A stretch of DNA of 64,000 nt from assembly GCA_016271365.2 (NCBI GenBank), contig CM057449.1:1569302501-1569366500 (forward strand), given 5' to 3'. The notes beneath the pieces are model-generated. The model saw nothing but the letters and a program-made list of their open reading frames with translations, did not search any database and had not been told where the DNA came from. This stretch comes from Neoceratodus forsteri. Lineage: Eukaryota; Chordata; Ceratodontiformes; Ceratodontidae. The translations under genes were made by a program, and so were the position numbers. Positions 44,700 through 56,744 of the stretch are shown here, one piece after another. The stretch's first letter is position 1. Each line of letters starts with the position of its first letter.

Positions 44700-46343
44700 G
44701 GTGGGAGTCGACCTGGGCTGACACATCAGTGTGTCTGCTTGGCAGGAGCCTTGGGCTGAGAGAAGGATGCAGCCCTGCTCATCCTCCTTCTGCCTCTCCC
44801 ACTGAAGAACCCCCTCTGAGGAAAAGGAGAGGAGGCCTGCACCTGGTAGAAAGGCCTGTGAAAAGGCTTGCCCCTGCCCCTAGATTGCTGCTTTTGAGGA
44901 GTTGCTGCCTTTCCTTGGCCTGTACACTCCTGTAAATGGTCCTACACTCGTCCATTTTCTTCATATAATTCTCTGTCTGCTCCCCAAACAGAGAATTATC
45001 CACCACAGGGAAATCCATGGCCTTAGCCTGGGTGTCCTGTGAAAGGCTAGTACATCTGAGCCAAGCCATTCTCCGAAGAGCCACAGATGTAGTCATGACT
45101 CGTGATGACACATCATTGGAGTCCACAGCAGCATGAAATTGGATCTTTGATGCCTCTATCCCATCAGCAGCCACCTCCTCCAGCTCCTTAGCTAGCTGGG
45201 GGGAAGCCTGTTTAGCCAGTTTCAGAACAGTATCCCATCTGGACTTCTGGTATCTGGCTGTACAGGCCATGTAATTAGCCTGCCTGAGTCCCAAAGAGGA
45301 TGCCAAATACTTTTTCTTAGCCATGGCATCTATCTTCCTGGAATCCTTATCTGGGGTGTGTGAAGCCATGGGTATGCTAGCCTTATCACAGGCTGCAGCC
45401 TGCACAACCTCAACATGGCTACATTGCTGGTACAGGAAATCCGTACCTGAGCCTGACTGCATATACCTCTTGTCCATCCATTTGTCCACAGAAGGTAGAG
45501 AATTTGGGGTCTTAAGCAGTCGTTGTGTCTGTTTCCCAAAAGATTTGTGAAGGGGAATAGACAGTCTCTTGGACTCTGGGATGTCCATCATCTCCACATA
45601 ATCAGGCTCCTCTTGTTCCTCAACAGCTTCAACCAAAGGGAGCTGGAGGGTTTCTGCCACTTTTCTGTAAAACATAAAGTGGGAAGGGGACTCAGAAAGC
45701 CTAGGAGGAGAAACACCAAAGGTCTGTCTGGGGAGATGTCCGGTTCCATGGGCTCATCCAGACCTTCTATACCATCATCATCATCATAATCTTCATCCCC
45801 CTCCAGGTCCAGTTCATAATACTGTTCAGGGGAATAATCCAGAACCGAAGGAACTGACCGAACTGAATGCCTACCTGATGGTGTTGGATCAGTCGGAACC
45901 GGATGGAGCGATTCCATAATGCTAATCGCCCTGGCAATTTCTTTGGCGGTTGGACGATGCGGTTCTGGATCCGAACCGGCCGACTTGTCTTCCTTCTTTC
46001 TTTCTGATGGAACCGATCCCTCAGAATCGACTCTCCTTTTGCCCAGAGGAGTATCACCCTGGTCAGAGGGCACTCCCTCAGGTTCGGTTGGAACCAAACC
46101 GGGCTGGCCATCCAGGTCAGCGGACTTCTCGGCCCCCTTTTCCCTAAGCCTGCCCAATCTTTTATTCAGGGTGGCTTTAGGGAAATCTTTACAGATTTGG
46201 CAGTCTGAATCGAGGTGGTCAAACCCCAGACAGTAAACACAGGTGGTGTGGGGATCAGCCTTAGCAAAGGCCTCCCCACACACACTGTAGTGTTGAAACC
46301 CAGTGGGCCTGGTTTTTCTTCTGGGTTTCTCAGACGTAGCCAT
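44700..46343 (-). pseudogene. DIRS gag (C)
   Basis: The C-terminal two thirds are open over 298 residues (44779-45675: VDKWMDKRYMQS, PDKDSRKIDAMAKKKYLASSLG, AVDSNDVSSRVMTTSVALRR, NSLFGEQTENYMKKM). The N-terminal third (45588-46343, 251 residues) carries a Cys/His module (CGEAFAKADPHTTCVYCLGF, then DHLDSDCQICKDF) and an acidic patch (LEGDEDYDDDDG). The two frames overlap by about 90 bp, so one frameshift, natural or decay, separates them. The first Cys pair is reduced to SVCGE here. Confidence 0.85.
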
Positions 46344-46635
46344 CCTAACAAAACTTACCCTTTACTCGGCTTCAGCCAGGCAAGACTCCCTTATTGGTTC
46401 CTAACCGTGTTATGGGTATTTGAAAAAGACGTTAAAAACACGATTTTTTCGAACCGATAAGGACCGGTACCTCACACTAAATCAAAATACAAAATGAAGA
46501 ACCCAAACTGATAAGAAACTTTTTTTTTTTTTACAATTTCCACACAAAAACACACACTTTAACCTATCAGTCCACTACCTATACACTTACTGAACCACAG
46601 ACAGAGATCTGAACCGAAGATAAACGGAGAAAAAC

Positions 46636-46860
46636 ATGAAAATCACGTACCTACCGTAATTCTTGATCTTCTCTTGTATCTTCACCATTCATTACTGCTT
46701 GGATGTAGCCAGAGGCGCACACCCATCACAAGATTTTTTTTTTGTTTTGTTAGAGGAGTCGGCGCCGACAGCACTGCCCTCGACAGAGACGCACTACGCG
46801 GTGTGCAAGGGGTGGCCGTTAGGCGCCGCAGACTCCTCCTACATCCCAGTTCTGTTAGCC
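46636..46860. repeat. Left inverted terminal repeat of DIRS E
   Basis: Pairs with 59886-60074. GGATGTAGCCAGAGGCG, GAGGAGTCGGCGCCGACAG, GGCCGTTAGGCGCCGCAGAC recur as near complements. Confidence 0.85.
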
Positions 46861-47764
46861 GGAGAGGCGAAATAAAGGCAAGAATAAAAAGAGCGAGGCA
46901 AGAGAGCCGAGCAGGGCTGTGTTTACATAGATAGCGCCCATAGGCTTGAAACGTCAGGTGCCCCCGCCACCACTGACCCATGCACCCAGTGTGCACCAGG
47001 CATATCCCCCCGCAGCACACACACACACCCCTCCCTGCCATATCCTGCTGAGTTACATCCACACCACAGAGTCCCTGCCTGGTCCCACTCATACCCATTT
47101 GAAGCTAAACTTGTATAAAACTTTACAGAATATGAACATTTTTACAGTCAAAATGTTAAAATTACTTTTAATAAACTATTTATACTTACTTAGAGGTGGG
47201 AAAAAACAGTCTATCAGCACACCAGCAAGCACAGACACTCGCTTATTTATGCATTTGATCTGAACAAGGCCAAACAATGTGCATTCTTATTCAGTCTTCC
47301 TAGTTAGAAAAAAAGTAATGCACTGAGCAGAGCAAGAGTCACTTTTACCTAAATGATCGGAGTTCAATCACTGCAAGTCATTCAGGGGTAGCATTTTAAG
47401 GATAAACTAAAGTTAGTATCATAACAGACAAGCTACAAGAATAAATGCACTGCCCAAAACTCCCCGTTTTAACTTCTTTAGGAGTTGGAGAAAAAAAAAT
47501 CTGCAGGTCATGGGGAGGGGGGCAGCATTTTAAAATGTAGGCTAGTGGTTAAACATTTTTTTATCCAAGTGGTCCGAAGGTCAGGGGGCAGCATTTTTGT
47601 TACTAAGTGTGGTGATAACATTATTTAAGAATAAAAGCTACTGCAGTGCCTGTCAGTGTCACTGTCTGATAGTACAGAACCTGTGGGTAAACAGTCTGAA
47701 CTCTGAAGCTGCTGCTATCAATTTAATTTACAGGAAAAAAAAACTCTTCAAATTCACTGCAGGT

Positions 47765-47890
47765 CATGGGGTTTTATTTATTTATTAAATTTTGGTGACC
47801 GGGTAGGCCCACTGAGCCCCAAAGGTCCCTTTTTCAGGGGCGACCCGGGGAGGTAGCATACATCCTGAACTTTCTTAAAAAAAAAAAAAA
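47765..47890 (-). mobile_element. Possible L2-like 3' tail fragment
   Basis: TTTTATTTATTTATTAAATTTTGG resembles the start of both L2-like 3' ends (8575, 38141), followed by a GC-rich inverted piece (CCGGGTAGGCCC...GGCGACCCGGGG) and a poly-A run at 47877. Too short for certainty. Confidence 0.35.
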
Positions 47891-48144
47891 CGGATACACT
47901 ACAGATCAACCAGGAGCAGCATTTATTTTTGTTACTACATGACACAGACAATCAAATAAAATAAGCTTCAAACAAACTGTCAGACAACGTTGTGTGCAAT
48001 AAAGCAAAAATGGTACCCGATATTCCTTGAATAATTCTGTGGGAAGGTAAATAGTCTGGCAGAAGTTGCAGGCAGCAGTTATTTATCCAGAGAAGCCGAC
48101 TGACAGGACACGACGACCCAGTCCATCCGACTAGTTGTGATGAA

Positions 48145-48379
48145 CAGTGTTCCCATTAAGGCTGCAGATCTGGGGGTGCACTGCACCCTGTCCAAAAATG
48201 TTCAGGGGTACAAAATAAATTATAAAGGTTCATTATACCATTTGTACAACATTTTTGTGGGGTGCATATACCTTAAACAGAATTATGGGGGTACAGTGTA
48301 CCCCCTTCACACAAAAATGTACTTGAATTTCATAATTTGTACTTGAATCAAGTACAGATAGGGGTAAATGGGAACACTG
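48145..48379. mobile_element. hAT MITE, 235 bp, with perfect 8-bp duplication
   Basis: CAGTGTTCCCATT at the left and AATGGGAACACTG at the right are inverted. The flanks are GTGATGAA (48137-48144) and GTGATGAA (48380-48387). The interior has palindromes (GGGGGTGCACTGCACCC, GGGGGTACAGTGTACCCCC). It lies inside the larger hAT element, so it inserted later. Confidence 0.93.
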
Positions 48380-48428
48380 GTGATGAATGATGCATATGCG
48401 TTGATTTGGAACACACCTAGTCTGCAGC

Positions 48429-48940
48429 TCGCCACACACACACACACACACACACTGGCTGGCACTGCTCACTCAAAAAGATGAAGAACAGTTCTGTTTA
48501 CTTACTAAAGTAAAGTGGGTCTGGTGCTGACTGTGCGAGTCTCAGTGACCTCTCGACTTGCTTTCAAACTTCTCCCCGACCAGACCGTCCATGACTACTG
48601 GGCGGCACTGTCTGCACTCACTGTCTGGCAAGGAAGGTCCCTCTCAGTCTTTGCTCTCCAGCCTACTTGAGTCCTCCACGCTCACTCAGTCAGGTCAGGA
48701 GAGGACGGAGGATTTGAATTTCTTTCACTTCAGTCCACAATACAGTTAGCTGGACTAAAATTAAGTAGCTGTAGTTGGCTGGTCTAGGTAGCTGCTCCAG
48801 ACTAGTACTACCGCTCCGCATCTGCTGCTTGCTTCTGACTCCCGAATCTCCTACACAGTCACACTTGTCTTGTCTCTGTGATGGTGACTCTCCCAGACAG
48901 AGACCCAGCGGACTTGAAGACACAGCGGCTTGTGGCTTGC

Positions 48941-48976
<36 letters not shown>
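48429..48976. repeat. CA and CT microsatellites
   Basis: (CA)n at 48432-48452 and (TC)n at 48944-48976, separated by unclassified hAT interior. Confidence 0.8.
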
Positions 48977-48983
<7 letters not shown>

Positions 48984-49680
48984 AATTCCGGCTGGCAGAG
49001 TGATGGTTGATACAGTTCTCCTTCTATCTTCCAAGTACTTTGCTGTACTTGTACTGGGGCCATTTAAACTTGCCGCCCCTCTTACTTGAAACGGCAGCCA
49101 ATTGGAGGATGCACAGTATACGCCCACCGCAGACCTGATTGAAATCCTAAATCACAAGGTCCACGGGGTGCTGCTGACTTTCTGAGGATAATAGTTTCAT
49201 ACGGAGGAGGGGTAGAGGCGGCGGCAGGGCACCAACAGTCGGAGTAAGTACATTGATGTCGGCGTCAGTCAGGGTCAGGTCAGCCATTGCCTAGCGGGCG
49301 CCAGCAGTCATGCACATTGATGTCACGTCATCCATTGCCTAAGGGGAGGGGCTTGTCATCAGCACAACAGCAGGAGCAATAAACATTTATGTCTGTTATG
49401 ACAAAGGGGAGGCGGGAGCCAATTGTTTAAATGATGCTGGCAGGGGGTCCCTAAGTAGGAGTCTGAACTGGAATGTCTTTAGACTTTTGTGTCTTTTTTT
49501 TTTGTTTGTTTGTTTTTAGCAAGACATACTGGCAGACAACACAAGCAGCCAGTCCAGAAAAACCTTTTTTTTGTTACCTTTTTTTTTTTTGCTGCCTAAT
49601 TTTGCAGGTGCCCCTAAATGGCTAGTGCCCCTAGGCTGCAGCCTAGTTAGCCTATGCACAAAAACAGCCCTGGAGCCGAG

Positions 49681-50635
49681 GGACAGAAAAAGGAAAGGAT
49701 ATAAACTGAAAAAGGCATAAGCCGGTAGAGGACAGAAAACAAGAGAGAGGATCTACCTAAAGGGGCCGAAGGGCCTCACTGCTGGGGAGGCTCCAAGGGA
49801 GGAACAGATAAGGAAGGGAAAGAAGAGGGAAAAGAAGAAGAAGAAGAGGAAAAAGAAGACAGAGGGATGTTGGGAGGGAGGACTCTGCCAAATCAGAGGT
49901 TGGTTTGAGGCTTATAAGCTCGGAACCAAGAACAAGGGAGCAAAGATCCCATTGGATGGAATTTAAGAGAAGGTTCAACCAAGCAGTTTGAATGTTTGGC
50001 TACAAAAGGCAGATTCTCTACACCTCCCGTCATCCCCAGCCCTTTAAACTGAAGCTGAGAGTTCACAGACTGCCAAAGCAGAAAGTCTGTTCCGAAAGGA
50101 GAGTGCCCAACTTAGCAAGGGAAGAAGCCTATGTAGCACTTTCTTAAGTGTTAACACCAAACTGTGTGTGTGTGGGGGGGATAATGCCCTAAGAAGGCAC
50201 CCCTTTAGATAAAGAAAGAATGGGAACTCAATTGGATTCCCTGAAGACAAAGCGAAGATTGCCAACTCCAGAAGAGTAATGTCAGGACAGAGAAAGTATC
50301 AGAGACTGACATAGGAGATCAGGGCTTGCCAGAGGGGACCTTTAAAGGAGACAGAGCAAGAAACTGGCTGGTCTCCTAAACTGTGAATTGAACAGCATGG
50401 CCAAGAGAAAGACCAATAAGTCACCCCTAGAGGTAGTCAGAAAGAGTTATCTGAGGATAGCATAAGTCCCACTCGTTCCCCTTCTCTCCCAGAAACGGTA
50501 TCTGTTCAGACAAACGGACACGCACTGTTTTTTTTTTTGGCATAAAGGCCAACAAAGAAGAGGGGTGGAACGAGCAGGAAGGGGGAGACACTGAAGTAGG
50601 ACGCCCTAGAGGGCAAGGTGGGCGGGTATCAGAAA
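49681..50635. other. E-specific purine-rich segment between end and ICR
   Basis: About 950 bp rich in AGGGA/GAAGA runs (49795-49865). The same interval in A is only about 140 bp. No coding domain recognised. It could be part of the gag-only element's body or another old insert. Confidence 0.4.
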
Positions 50636-50740
50636 TGAATGGTGAAGATACAAGAGAAGATCAAGAATTACGGTAGGCACGTCATTTTCATATCTTCCCA
50701 TGTCAGTCTTCACCATTCATTACTGCTTAGGTGAGTACCA
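50636..50740. repeat. ICR of DIRS E
   Basis: AATGAATGGTGAAGATACAA and GTCTTCACCATTCATTACTG are the arms. The core AGAAGATCAAGAATTACGGTAGG is the complement of the left end (46645-46680), and ACGTCATTTTCATATCTTCCCATGTCAGTC carries the joined ends. Gag follows within about 100 bp, not the recombinase. Confidence 0.85.
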
Positions 50741-50799
50741 AGCCCCCTACAGAGGGACAAGAAAAACCCTGAGGGAACAAGATCCACAGCCTCTTGTTG

Positions 50800-53300
50800 G
50801 TGGAAAACAGAAGGGAGACACCCTGGGCTAATCAAACGAAAAGTCTAAGGCTGAGGAGAGAGAGGAGGTGTCCCTCGAAGATGAAGAGACGGAAGAAGCC
50901 CCTGCAGAAGTCTCCTAGCTCTGGTGGAAAACAGGCAGGTCCCTAAGAAGGAGGAGCAAATCACCCTATGCCAGGCCAGGGGTGACAACCTTGAAAGACG
51001 AAGCCATGCTGTGCGCCTAATGCAGATCGCTATCCCTGCAAGCCAGGAAGCCACTTCACTGTTAAAGTAAGATGCCCTTGCCTGGTGCGTTGCCAGCTCT
51101 AGGCCTATAGCAGAGAGGGCAGTTGCCTGTCTAGATTGCTCCGAGTCAGGCACTGATGCTAGGAGCTGAGACAGTATCGACCATAGATGCCTGTTGTAGG
51201 CAGCATGGTGAGCCTGATGAGATGTGATGCAGAGCATCGCACGAGAGGAAGGGAACACTCTTCTTCCCAACCGGTCAAACTGTACAGAATATGAGTCCGG
51301 CGGTCAGTTATGCGCCAGGCGGCAGCGCCCGGAAGGAGTCTCTAGGTATGCCAATCCCAAAGATGGGTTGGGGAGAGAACCTAGGGGCTCAGAAGGGGCA
51401 CAATACCTCCTCCTGCAGTCTGCCGGGGCTGGGATAGGGTCGGCTGGAGACTGCAAGGAACGGACAGACGCCTCCTGGAAAGGAATAGGCCAGGATGGCA
51501 CCACCGAATGTTGGGCACTGAATTCACAGAGGAATTCACGTGTCTCCTGCTCAGTATTGTCTCGCCTAACAAAGGAAATGTGAAGATTCCTCACCATCCT
51601 CGACAGGAAGCGATGATATTTGGTGAAATCAGCGTCGGAAGAGAGGTGAGCAGAGGGTTCCTCTCCCTTCGAGGAGGGAGACAAGGATGATGGGGAACTC
51701 GAATGTCCAGAAGACTCCTGCGGTGGTGGGGATAGGCAAAACACCTGCTCATGCATGCATCTAATGTATGAGGGGAAGGCCACCGCAGCGCCTCTGAACG
51801 TCTCCCAGGATAACAGCCCCATAGGACCGACATGACCGGGGGGGGGGGGTGACTGCAGAGGAATGGGAGAGGGGCACCTACAAAAAGGCAACTATCCTCT
51901 GCTAGGGCTCTGGAATCCTGATAACGTAGCCAGAGCTGGCGGGGTCCAGGATAACAAACCAGGTTGCAGAACAGAACCCTGGGGATGCGAACCTTGGCAG
52001 AGCCTGGAAGGGGGTCCTCCCCTGTGACATGCCTGGGGCTGTATGGATCCAGAAGGATGGCCCACAACACCACCACCAGAGGGATCTGCCGAACCCATGA
52101 GGAAGAGGCGGGGCTCGGCGCTACGGCTCTTACCCACACCCTGAGGGGTGGCAGGCGGAAGCAGACTCGCCTCACCACAGCCCCTCAACCACTCAGACTC
52201 AGAAGACGCCCACCTCCTCGATGTCAGTGACAGAGCGCATTGATCCAGGAGTCTCCCCGGGGAGCCCTACGAAGGCAGGGCCCCGAGTCCACCCCGAGAG
52301 GGCGTGGCAGCACCGGAGACGGCAGCTGCCACAGCCCCCTGTGGGAGAACAGCCCTCTCCCCAACCTCCACACCATCTCCTCCCAAATGCCCCCGGCCAC
52401 CCCCAGCCTGGGAGTCCTCAGAAGAAGACTGCTGTGGAGACTGGAGGAATGGGTGCGCTGGGCCGCCTGACACCATGTCCCACAGAAGACTCCGATCCCG
52501 AAAAATCGGGGATCCAGGATGGATTCACATCTGAATCTTCCACTTCCGAGGAAGAGGCAATCAGTAGGACCTCAATATTGGCCACCCCAGGAGTCTCCCA
52601 GGAAACTGCACTGTGAGTGGTGCCAGTGCCACACACGGCACCAGTCGACACCCCAGCACCCAAGACAACACCCGAACCCGGCCTTGACCGCCCGCAGCCC
52701 GCCAAGTCCCGGCACGGGACCCGACACAATGATGCCAGCGGAGTTGACTGGGCCCACGCACCGCCAACATGGTGCCGCAAGCGGCACCGCCCTGATCACC
52801 AGCGCTGCGAGCGGCGCTGGGATCCGAGACGGTGCCAGAAAGTGGCGTCGAGGATCCACCCACGCTGGGCCTGGCAAACGTGGGCTGTGACACTGGGAAG
52901 CCTGCACCTTCGAAGAGGTGACTGCCAAGGCAGTGTCTCCACCACAGCCCCCCGAGGGACCATGGCGTTCCTCCGACACAAAGGAGCCCTCCTCCTCGCA
53001 GGAACTTGAAGGCAGAGGCCTCCTCCTCTAGACCATATAGACCTGGGAAGGGACCCGGAGGAAGGGTCTAAAGTTCTTACCTGGGAGGCCCAAGAACGAC
53101 GCCGTCCTCCAAAAGTTGGCGGGGCCTTGCCGATCTTGAATACGCGGACTTCAAGAACATGGCAGACCATCGAGAAACAGGCTTCACATCTGTCCATATT
53201 ATGGTTAGGTCCCAGGCAACTAAGACAAACATCATGTCGGTCCGTGACGGAAAAATGCTGGACACAGGAACACCGACGCATGGGGGCACGGCCCACTTTC
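50800..53300 (-). pseudogene. DIRS gag (E), near full length
   Basis: N-terminus at 53296 with the Cys/His module CSCVQHFSVTDRHDVCLSC, then LGPNHNMDRCEACFS. The variable Gly/Pro/Arg-rich middle (52000-52950) is full of GGCACCG/GGTGCC-like units and frame breaks. The conserved region is at 51304-51891 (SSPSSLSPSSKGEEPSAH, LSSDADFTKYHRFLSRMV) and the C-terminal part at 50845-51270 (LELATHQARASYFNSEVASW, CIRRTAWLRLSRLSPLAW). About 2.5 kb, the same order as O1 gag. No RT follows. Confidence 0.8.
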
Positions 53301-53605
53301 GACTTACGTTAGCTCCGAACCAGATATGATGCGAAATTAACGCTCTAAACAGAAAAGCTCCCGGCATCGTCAGTAAAATAATAAGGCATGGTCTTACCGG
53401 GAGACGACATCGGGAAAAACGAATGGTGATAGTGTAGTGTGTCGGACCAGCGGTGGAGCTGCGTTTAATGCGTAACTGACAATGAGCAAACGTCATGTTT
53501 GGCTCGAGGTGAATGTTCTGAGGTTGGTGCGAGACACGTATATTCAGGACGGCCGTTGTGTTTGTACATTTTTTTTATTGTTATCTTTTTTAATTAAAAG
53601 ATAAT

Positions 53606-53650
53606 TAGAGGGGGTTGCGGGGCACAGCCCCCCCCCCCGATGAAAGGTAA
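53606..53650. repeat. Copy 1 of a GC-rich module flanking DIRS D
   Basis: TTAGAGGGGGTTGCGGGGCACAG, a C-run, then GATGAAAGGTAA, ending at the left end of D. Copy 2 lies at 59467-59515. The GGGGG...CCCCC parts can pair into a stem. Confidence 0.75.
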
Positions 53651-53880
53651 AGTACAGTTACGTAAGAACTTACCGTAACAGTAGATCTTCGAGAGGAGCT
53701 CTTGCAGCAGGCTATTACAATAAGGACTGCACTGCAGGCACTAGGACCCTCCGGTGAAACTTCTGCCAGAAATACACAGCAAGGATCGCCCCGGACGCCG
53801 GCCCCGCCTCGACGCTGGTTTGGGTACAAGAGGGGGCGGACCCAGCTCCACCTCAGTTCTCCCGCCAAGACCCAGAAGAA
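53651..53880. repeat. Left inverted terminal repeat of DIRS D
   Basis: Pairs with about 59220-59422. Includes GTAACAGTAGATCTTCGAGAG and the inward GTACAAGAGGGGGCGG at the place where B has a TATA-like box. Confidence 0.85.
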
Positions 53881-53984
53881 GGCCTGACAAGAGAAGGAGA
53901 CAAAGCCAACTGTAAGAGAAATGTAGTAGAAAATGAAAATAGATCTGCACACCTCAGGGGGAAGGCGGGTGGGAAGTAGCGCCT

Positions 53985-54080
53985 GCTGCAAGAGCTCCCC
54001 TCGAAGATCTACTGTTACGGTAAGCTCTTACGTAACTGTACTATCTTACTTCGAGTGGGAGCTCTTGCAGCAGGCTATTA
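53985..54080. repeat. ICR of DIRS D
   Basis: Arms CCTGCTGCAAGAGCTCCC and GGGAGCTCTTGCAGCAGG; the core reads as complement of the left end (GATCTACTGTTACGGTAAG...) then of the right end (ACTATCTTACTTCGAGTG). Confidence 0.88.
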
Positions 54081-55543
54081 CAATAAGGACTGAGTCCCAA
54101 GCAGTCCCACATCAAAGAGGTAGTCGACCCCGGGAGGTGGAATATGCTGACTCCAGAGGCCTCAGGATAAAAGCCCTTGTAACACAGCTGGGCCAAAGCC
54201 AGCTCGGCGTCTGGAGATGATATCCAAGCTGTAATGCTTGATGAAAGTATGCACCGAGTTCCAGGTTGTGGCCGCACAAATGTCCTTTATAGCAACATTT
54301 CACAGGGCGGCAAAAGATGCTGACACTCCTCTGGTGGAGTGACCCCTAACGGGGCCCGGTAGGGGTTTATTGTGTTTCTCGTAACAAAACGAGATGCAAC
54401 GAACTATCCATTTAGAGATAGTCTGCTTGGACACCAGTCGACCCAAGCAATGTGGTGCAAATGCACAAAGAGTTGCTCCAATTGACAGTGCTGAGCTGTC
54501 CTTTTGAGGTAATACCTCAAAGTCCTGTGGACATCCAATGTGTGGAGGAGAGCCTCCCCTCTATTGGAAGGGGAAGGAAAATAAACAGGAAGGTCAACCG
54601 ACTGGTTGAGGTTCAACTCTGGGACCACTTTCGTGAGGAACTTGGGATTCGTTCTGAGGCAAACCCTCTCCCTGTGGAAAACCAAACAGGGTTCTTTACA
54701 CATCAGAGCCTGAAGCTCGGAAACCCTTCGAGATGAAGTAACAGCAACCAAAAAACAAACCTTCCAAGAAAGGTAACGCAGCTCACAATCCGCTGCTGGT
54801 TCAAAAGGAGGGAGGGTGAGTTTCTTCAACACAAAAAGGAGGTCCCAGGGTGGGATAGGGTCTCGAATGGGAGGTCTCATATGCAGAATTCCCCTAAGAA
54901 AGGTGCGGGCGACATCCAATTACGCCAATGCTCTGTCTCCCACGAGAGCACGATAGGCGGAAATCGCCCACATGTGCACCTTGATAGAGGAGTAACTCAG
55001 ACCCTTTTTGTACAAGGAGAGGAGATACTGCAAAGCTGAGTTCACAGGGCAGGTGACGGGATCCAAACGCTGCAGCGATGCTCAAAGACAAAAACGCTTC
55101 CACTTCATAGCGTAGGCAGAGCAAGTAGAGGGCTTTCTTGTCGAGACTAGGACTGCTGCCACTTCTGGGGAAACACCGTATCTATGTTGAGCTACGTCTG
55201 AAGGAGCCAAGCATGTAGGTGTAAGGACCGAAGATCCGGGTGGACCAGCGACCCTTGTTCCTGGGACAGCAACTGCGAGCATATGGGCAGCGGAATTGGA
55301 GGTTCCATTGATAACCGCTGCAGTAGTGGGAACCAAATCTGCCGAGGCCATTTGGGGGCCACAAGGATCATTCGGGCCCCTTCTGCCTGTAACTTGAGCA
55401 GCACTCTCTGAATGAGAGGGAAGGGCAGAAAGGAATAGAGAAACCTCCCTGCCCAGCAAGGGATAGCGTCTGGCCAAAAACTCCAGGAAGCGTGCTCTCA
55501 TGAAAACAGAGCGTTGGCAGTTTGGCATTGCATGGTAACGCAA
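54081..55543 (-). pseudogene. DIRS tyrosine recombinase (D)
   Basis: 54404-54919 (171 residues) keeps SSRRVSELQALMCKEP with the first catalytic Arg, VHRTLRYYLKR, and PPIRDPIPPWDLLFVL. The C-terminal block at 54190-54370 reads in other frames and includes GHSTRGVSA (HxxR) and ACIITVWISSP-like decay around the Tyr region. The N-terminal leader and core-binding part are at 54894-55543 (FLARRYPLLGREVSLFLSAL, STRKPSTCSAYAMKWKRFCL). Two or three frameshifts. Confidence 0.75.
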
Positions 55544-55607
55544 AGAGGTCCAGCTCTGGAAGACCCCACCTGTCGAAGAGCTGGTTTGTTACGGACTGTA
55601 GCAGTTC

Positions 55608-56744
55608 TCACTTGTGCACTCTGGAACGCAACCTGCTGAGGCTGTCAGCCAGATCGTTGAGGACGCCTGGAACCTGCATTGCGGACAGCAGAATGCCCCG
55701 TTCCAACGCCCAGTACCAGACTCTCATCGTCTCCCTGCAAAGGGGATACGAATGAGTGCCCCCTTGCTTGTTGATGTAGAAGACAACCACCATGTTGTCT
55801 GTCTGAACTAGAAAAGAGCCTGGCACCAGGTCCTCTTGAAAAGCCTGTAAGGCGTAGAGGACCGCTCGCATTTCCAGCACATTGATGTGAAGGGACTGCT
55901 CCTCGGGTGACCAAACCCCTTGCGTTCGACGAGCACCCAGGTGTGCCCCCCACGCCAGGTCTGAAGCATCTGTTGTCAGAGTTTGACCTGGTGGCTCCAG
56001 ACGAAAGCTGACCCCTTTCTCTAAATTGCTGGGGTCCAACCACCAAAGCAGAGTTCTCCTGACTGGCTCAGAGATCTTGACTGGGGAGTCTAGATCGTCG
56101 TGGCTCTGGTCCCACTGCACCCTGAGCATCCATTGCGGGACCCTCATGTGGAGGCGGTCCAAGGGAGTGACAGGAATGGCCACCGCCATGTGCCCCAGTA
56201 AACTGAGGAAGTTCCGAGCTGGAACTTGAGGAGTTATGGAGATCCGTTCTGCCATCTCTCGCAGGCGATCTCCCCTGTCCTGGGGAAGGAAGGCCATGCC
56301 CTGGACGGAATCCAGGATCGCTCCGATGAAGGCGAGCTTTTGGCTGGGCTCTGGGGATGATTCCGGTGGGGAGGATAGACCCCGATATGCATGTAAGCAT
56401 CCTGCATGTCCAGAGAGCAGAGCAAGTCCCCCTGATGCAGCAAGGGAAGGAGTACTTGGAGAGTCACCATCCTGAACCTTTTGTACTCGATGAAGAGGTT
56501 TAGAGGACTGAGGTCCAGAATGGGACGAAGGTCCTGTGTCTTTTTTGGGACCAGAAAGAAGTGAGAATAGAACCCCTGCCCTCACTGATGCAAGGGGACC
56601 CTCTCTATTGCCCTTTTTTGCAAGAGGGCCTGGATCTCCCCTTCTATGAATGGGATGTGAATAGGAGGATAATGGGAGAGCTTTGGTGGAGTGTGCGGTG
56701 GAAACTCTGAACTCCAGCGTGTGTCCCCTCCTGATGATGTCCAA
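55608..56744 (-). pseudogene. DIRS RT/RNase H (D), RT palm deleted
   Basis: A 378-residue open frame, but the sequence jumps from the HIGVYPPHR region (frame at 56234-56470, CSLDMQDAYMHIGVYPPHRN) straight to KLAFIGAILDSVQG, skipping about 100 residues that hold FGL-x2-APRVFTK and Y-L-D-D in B. RNase H is well kept: TTDASDLAWGAHLGARRTQG, HINVLEMRAVLYALQAF and VQTDNMVVVFYINKQGGTHS. D cannot make a working RT, so if it moved after the deletion it used a partner's enzymes. Confidence 0.85.

Larger units (their letters stand above)
46912..49672. mobile_element. Non-autonomous hAT element, 2,761 bp
   Basis: Starts CAGGGCTGTGTTTACATAG and ends GTTAGCCTATGCACAAAAACAGCCCTG; the ends are inverted over CAGGGCTGT-x-TTT with CATAGGC further in. 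It is flanked by a perfect 8-bp duplication GAGCCGAG (46904-46911 and 49673-49680). No transposase motif was found on either strand; the longest open frames are around 105 codons. It contains a smaller hAT MITE, CA and CT microsatellites and a possible L2 tail. It interrupts the left end region of DIRS E. Confidence 0.92.
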
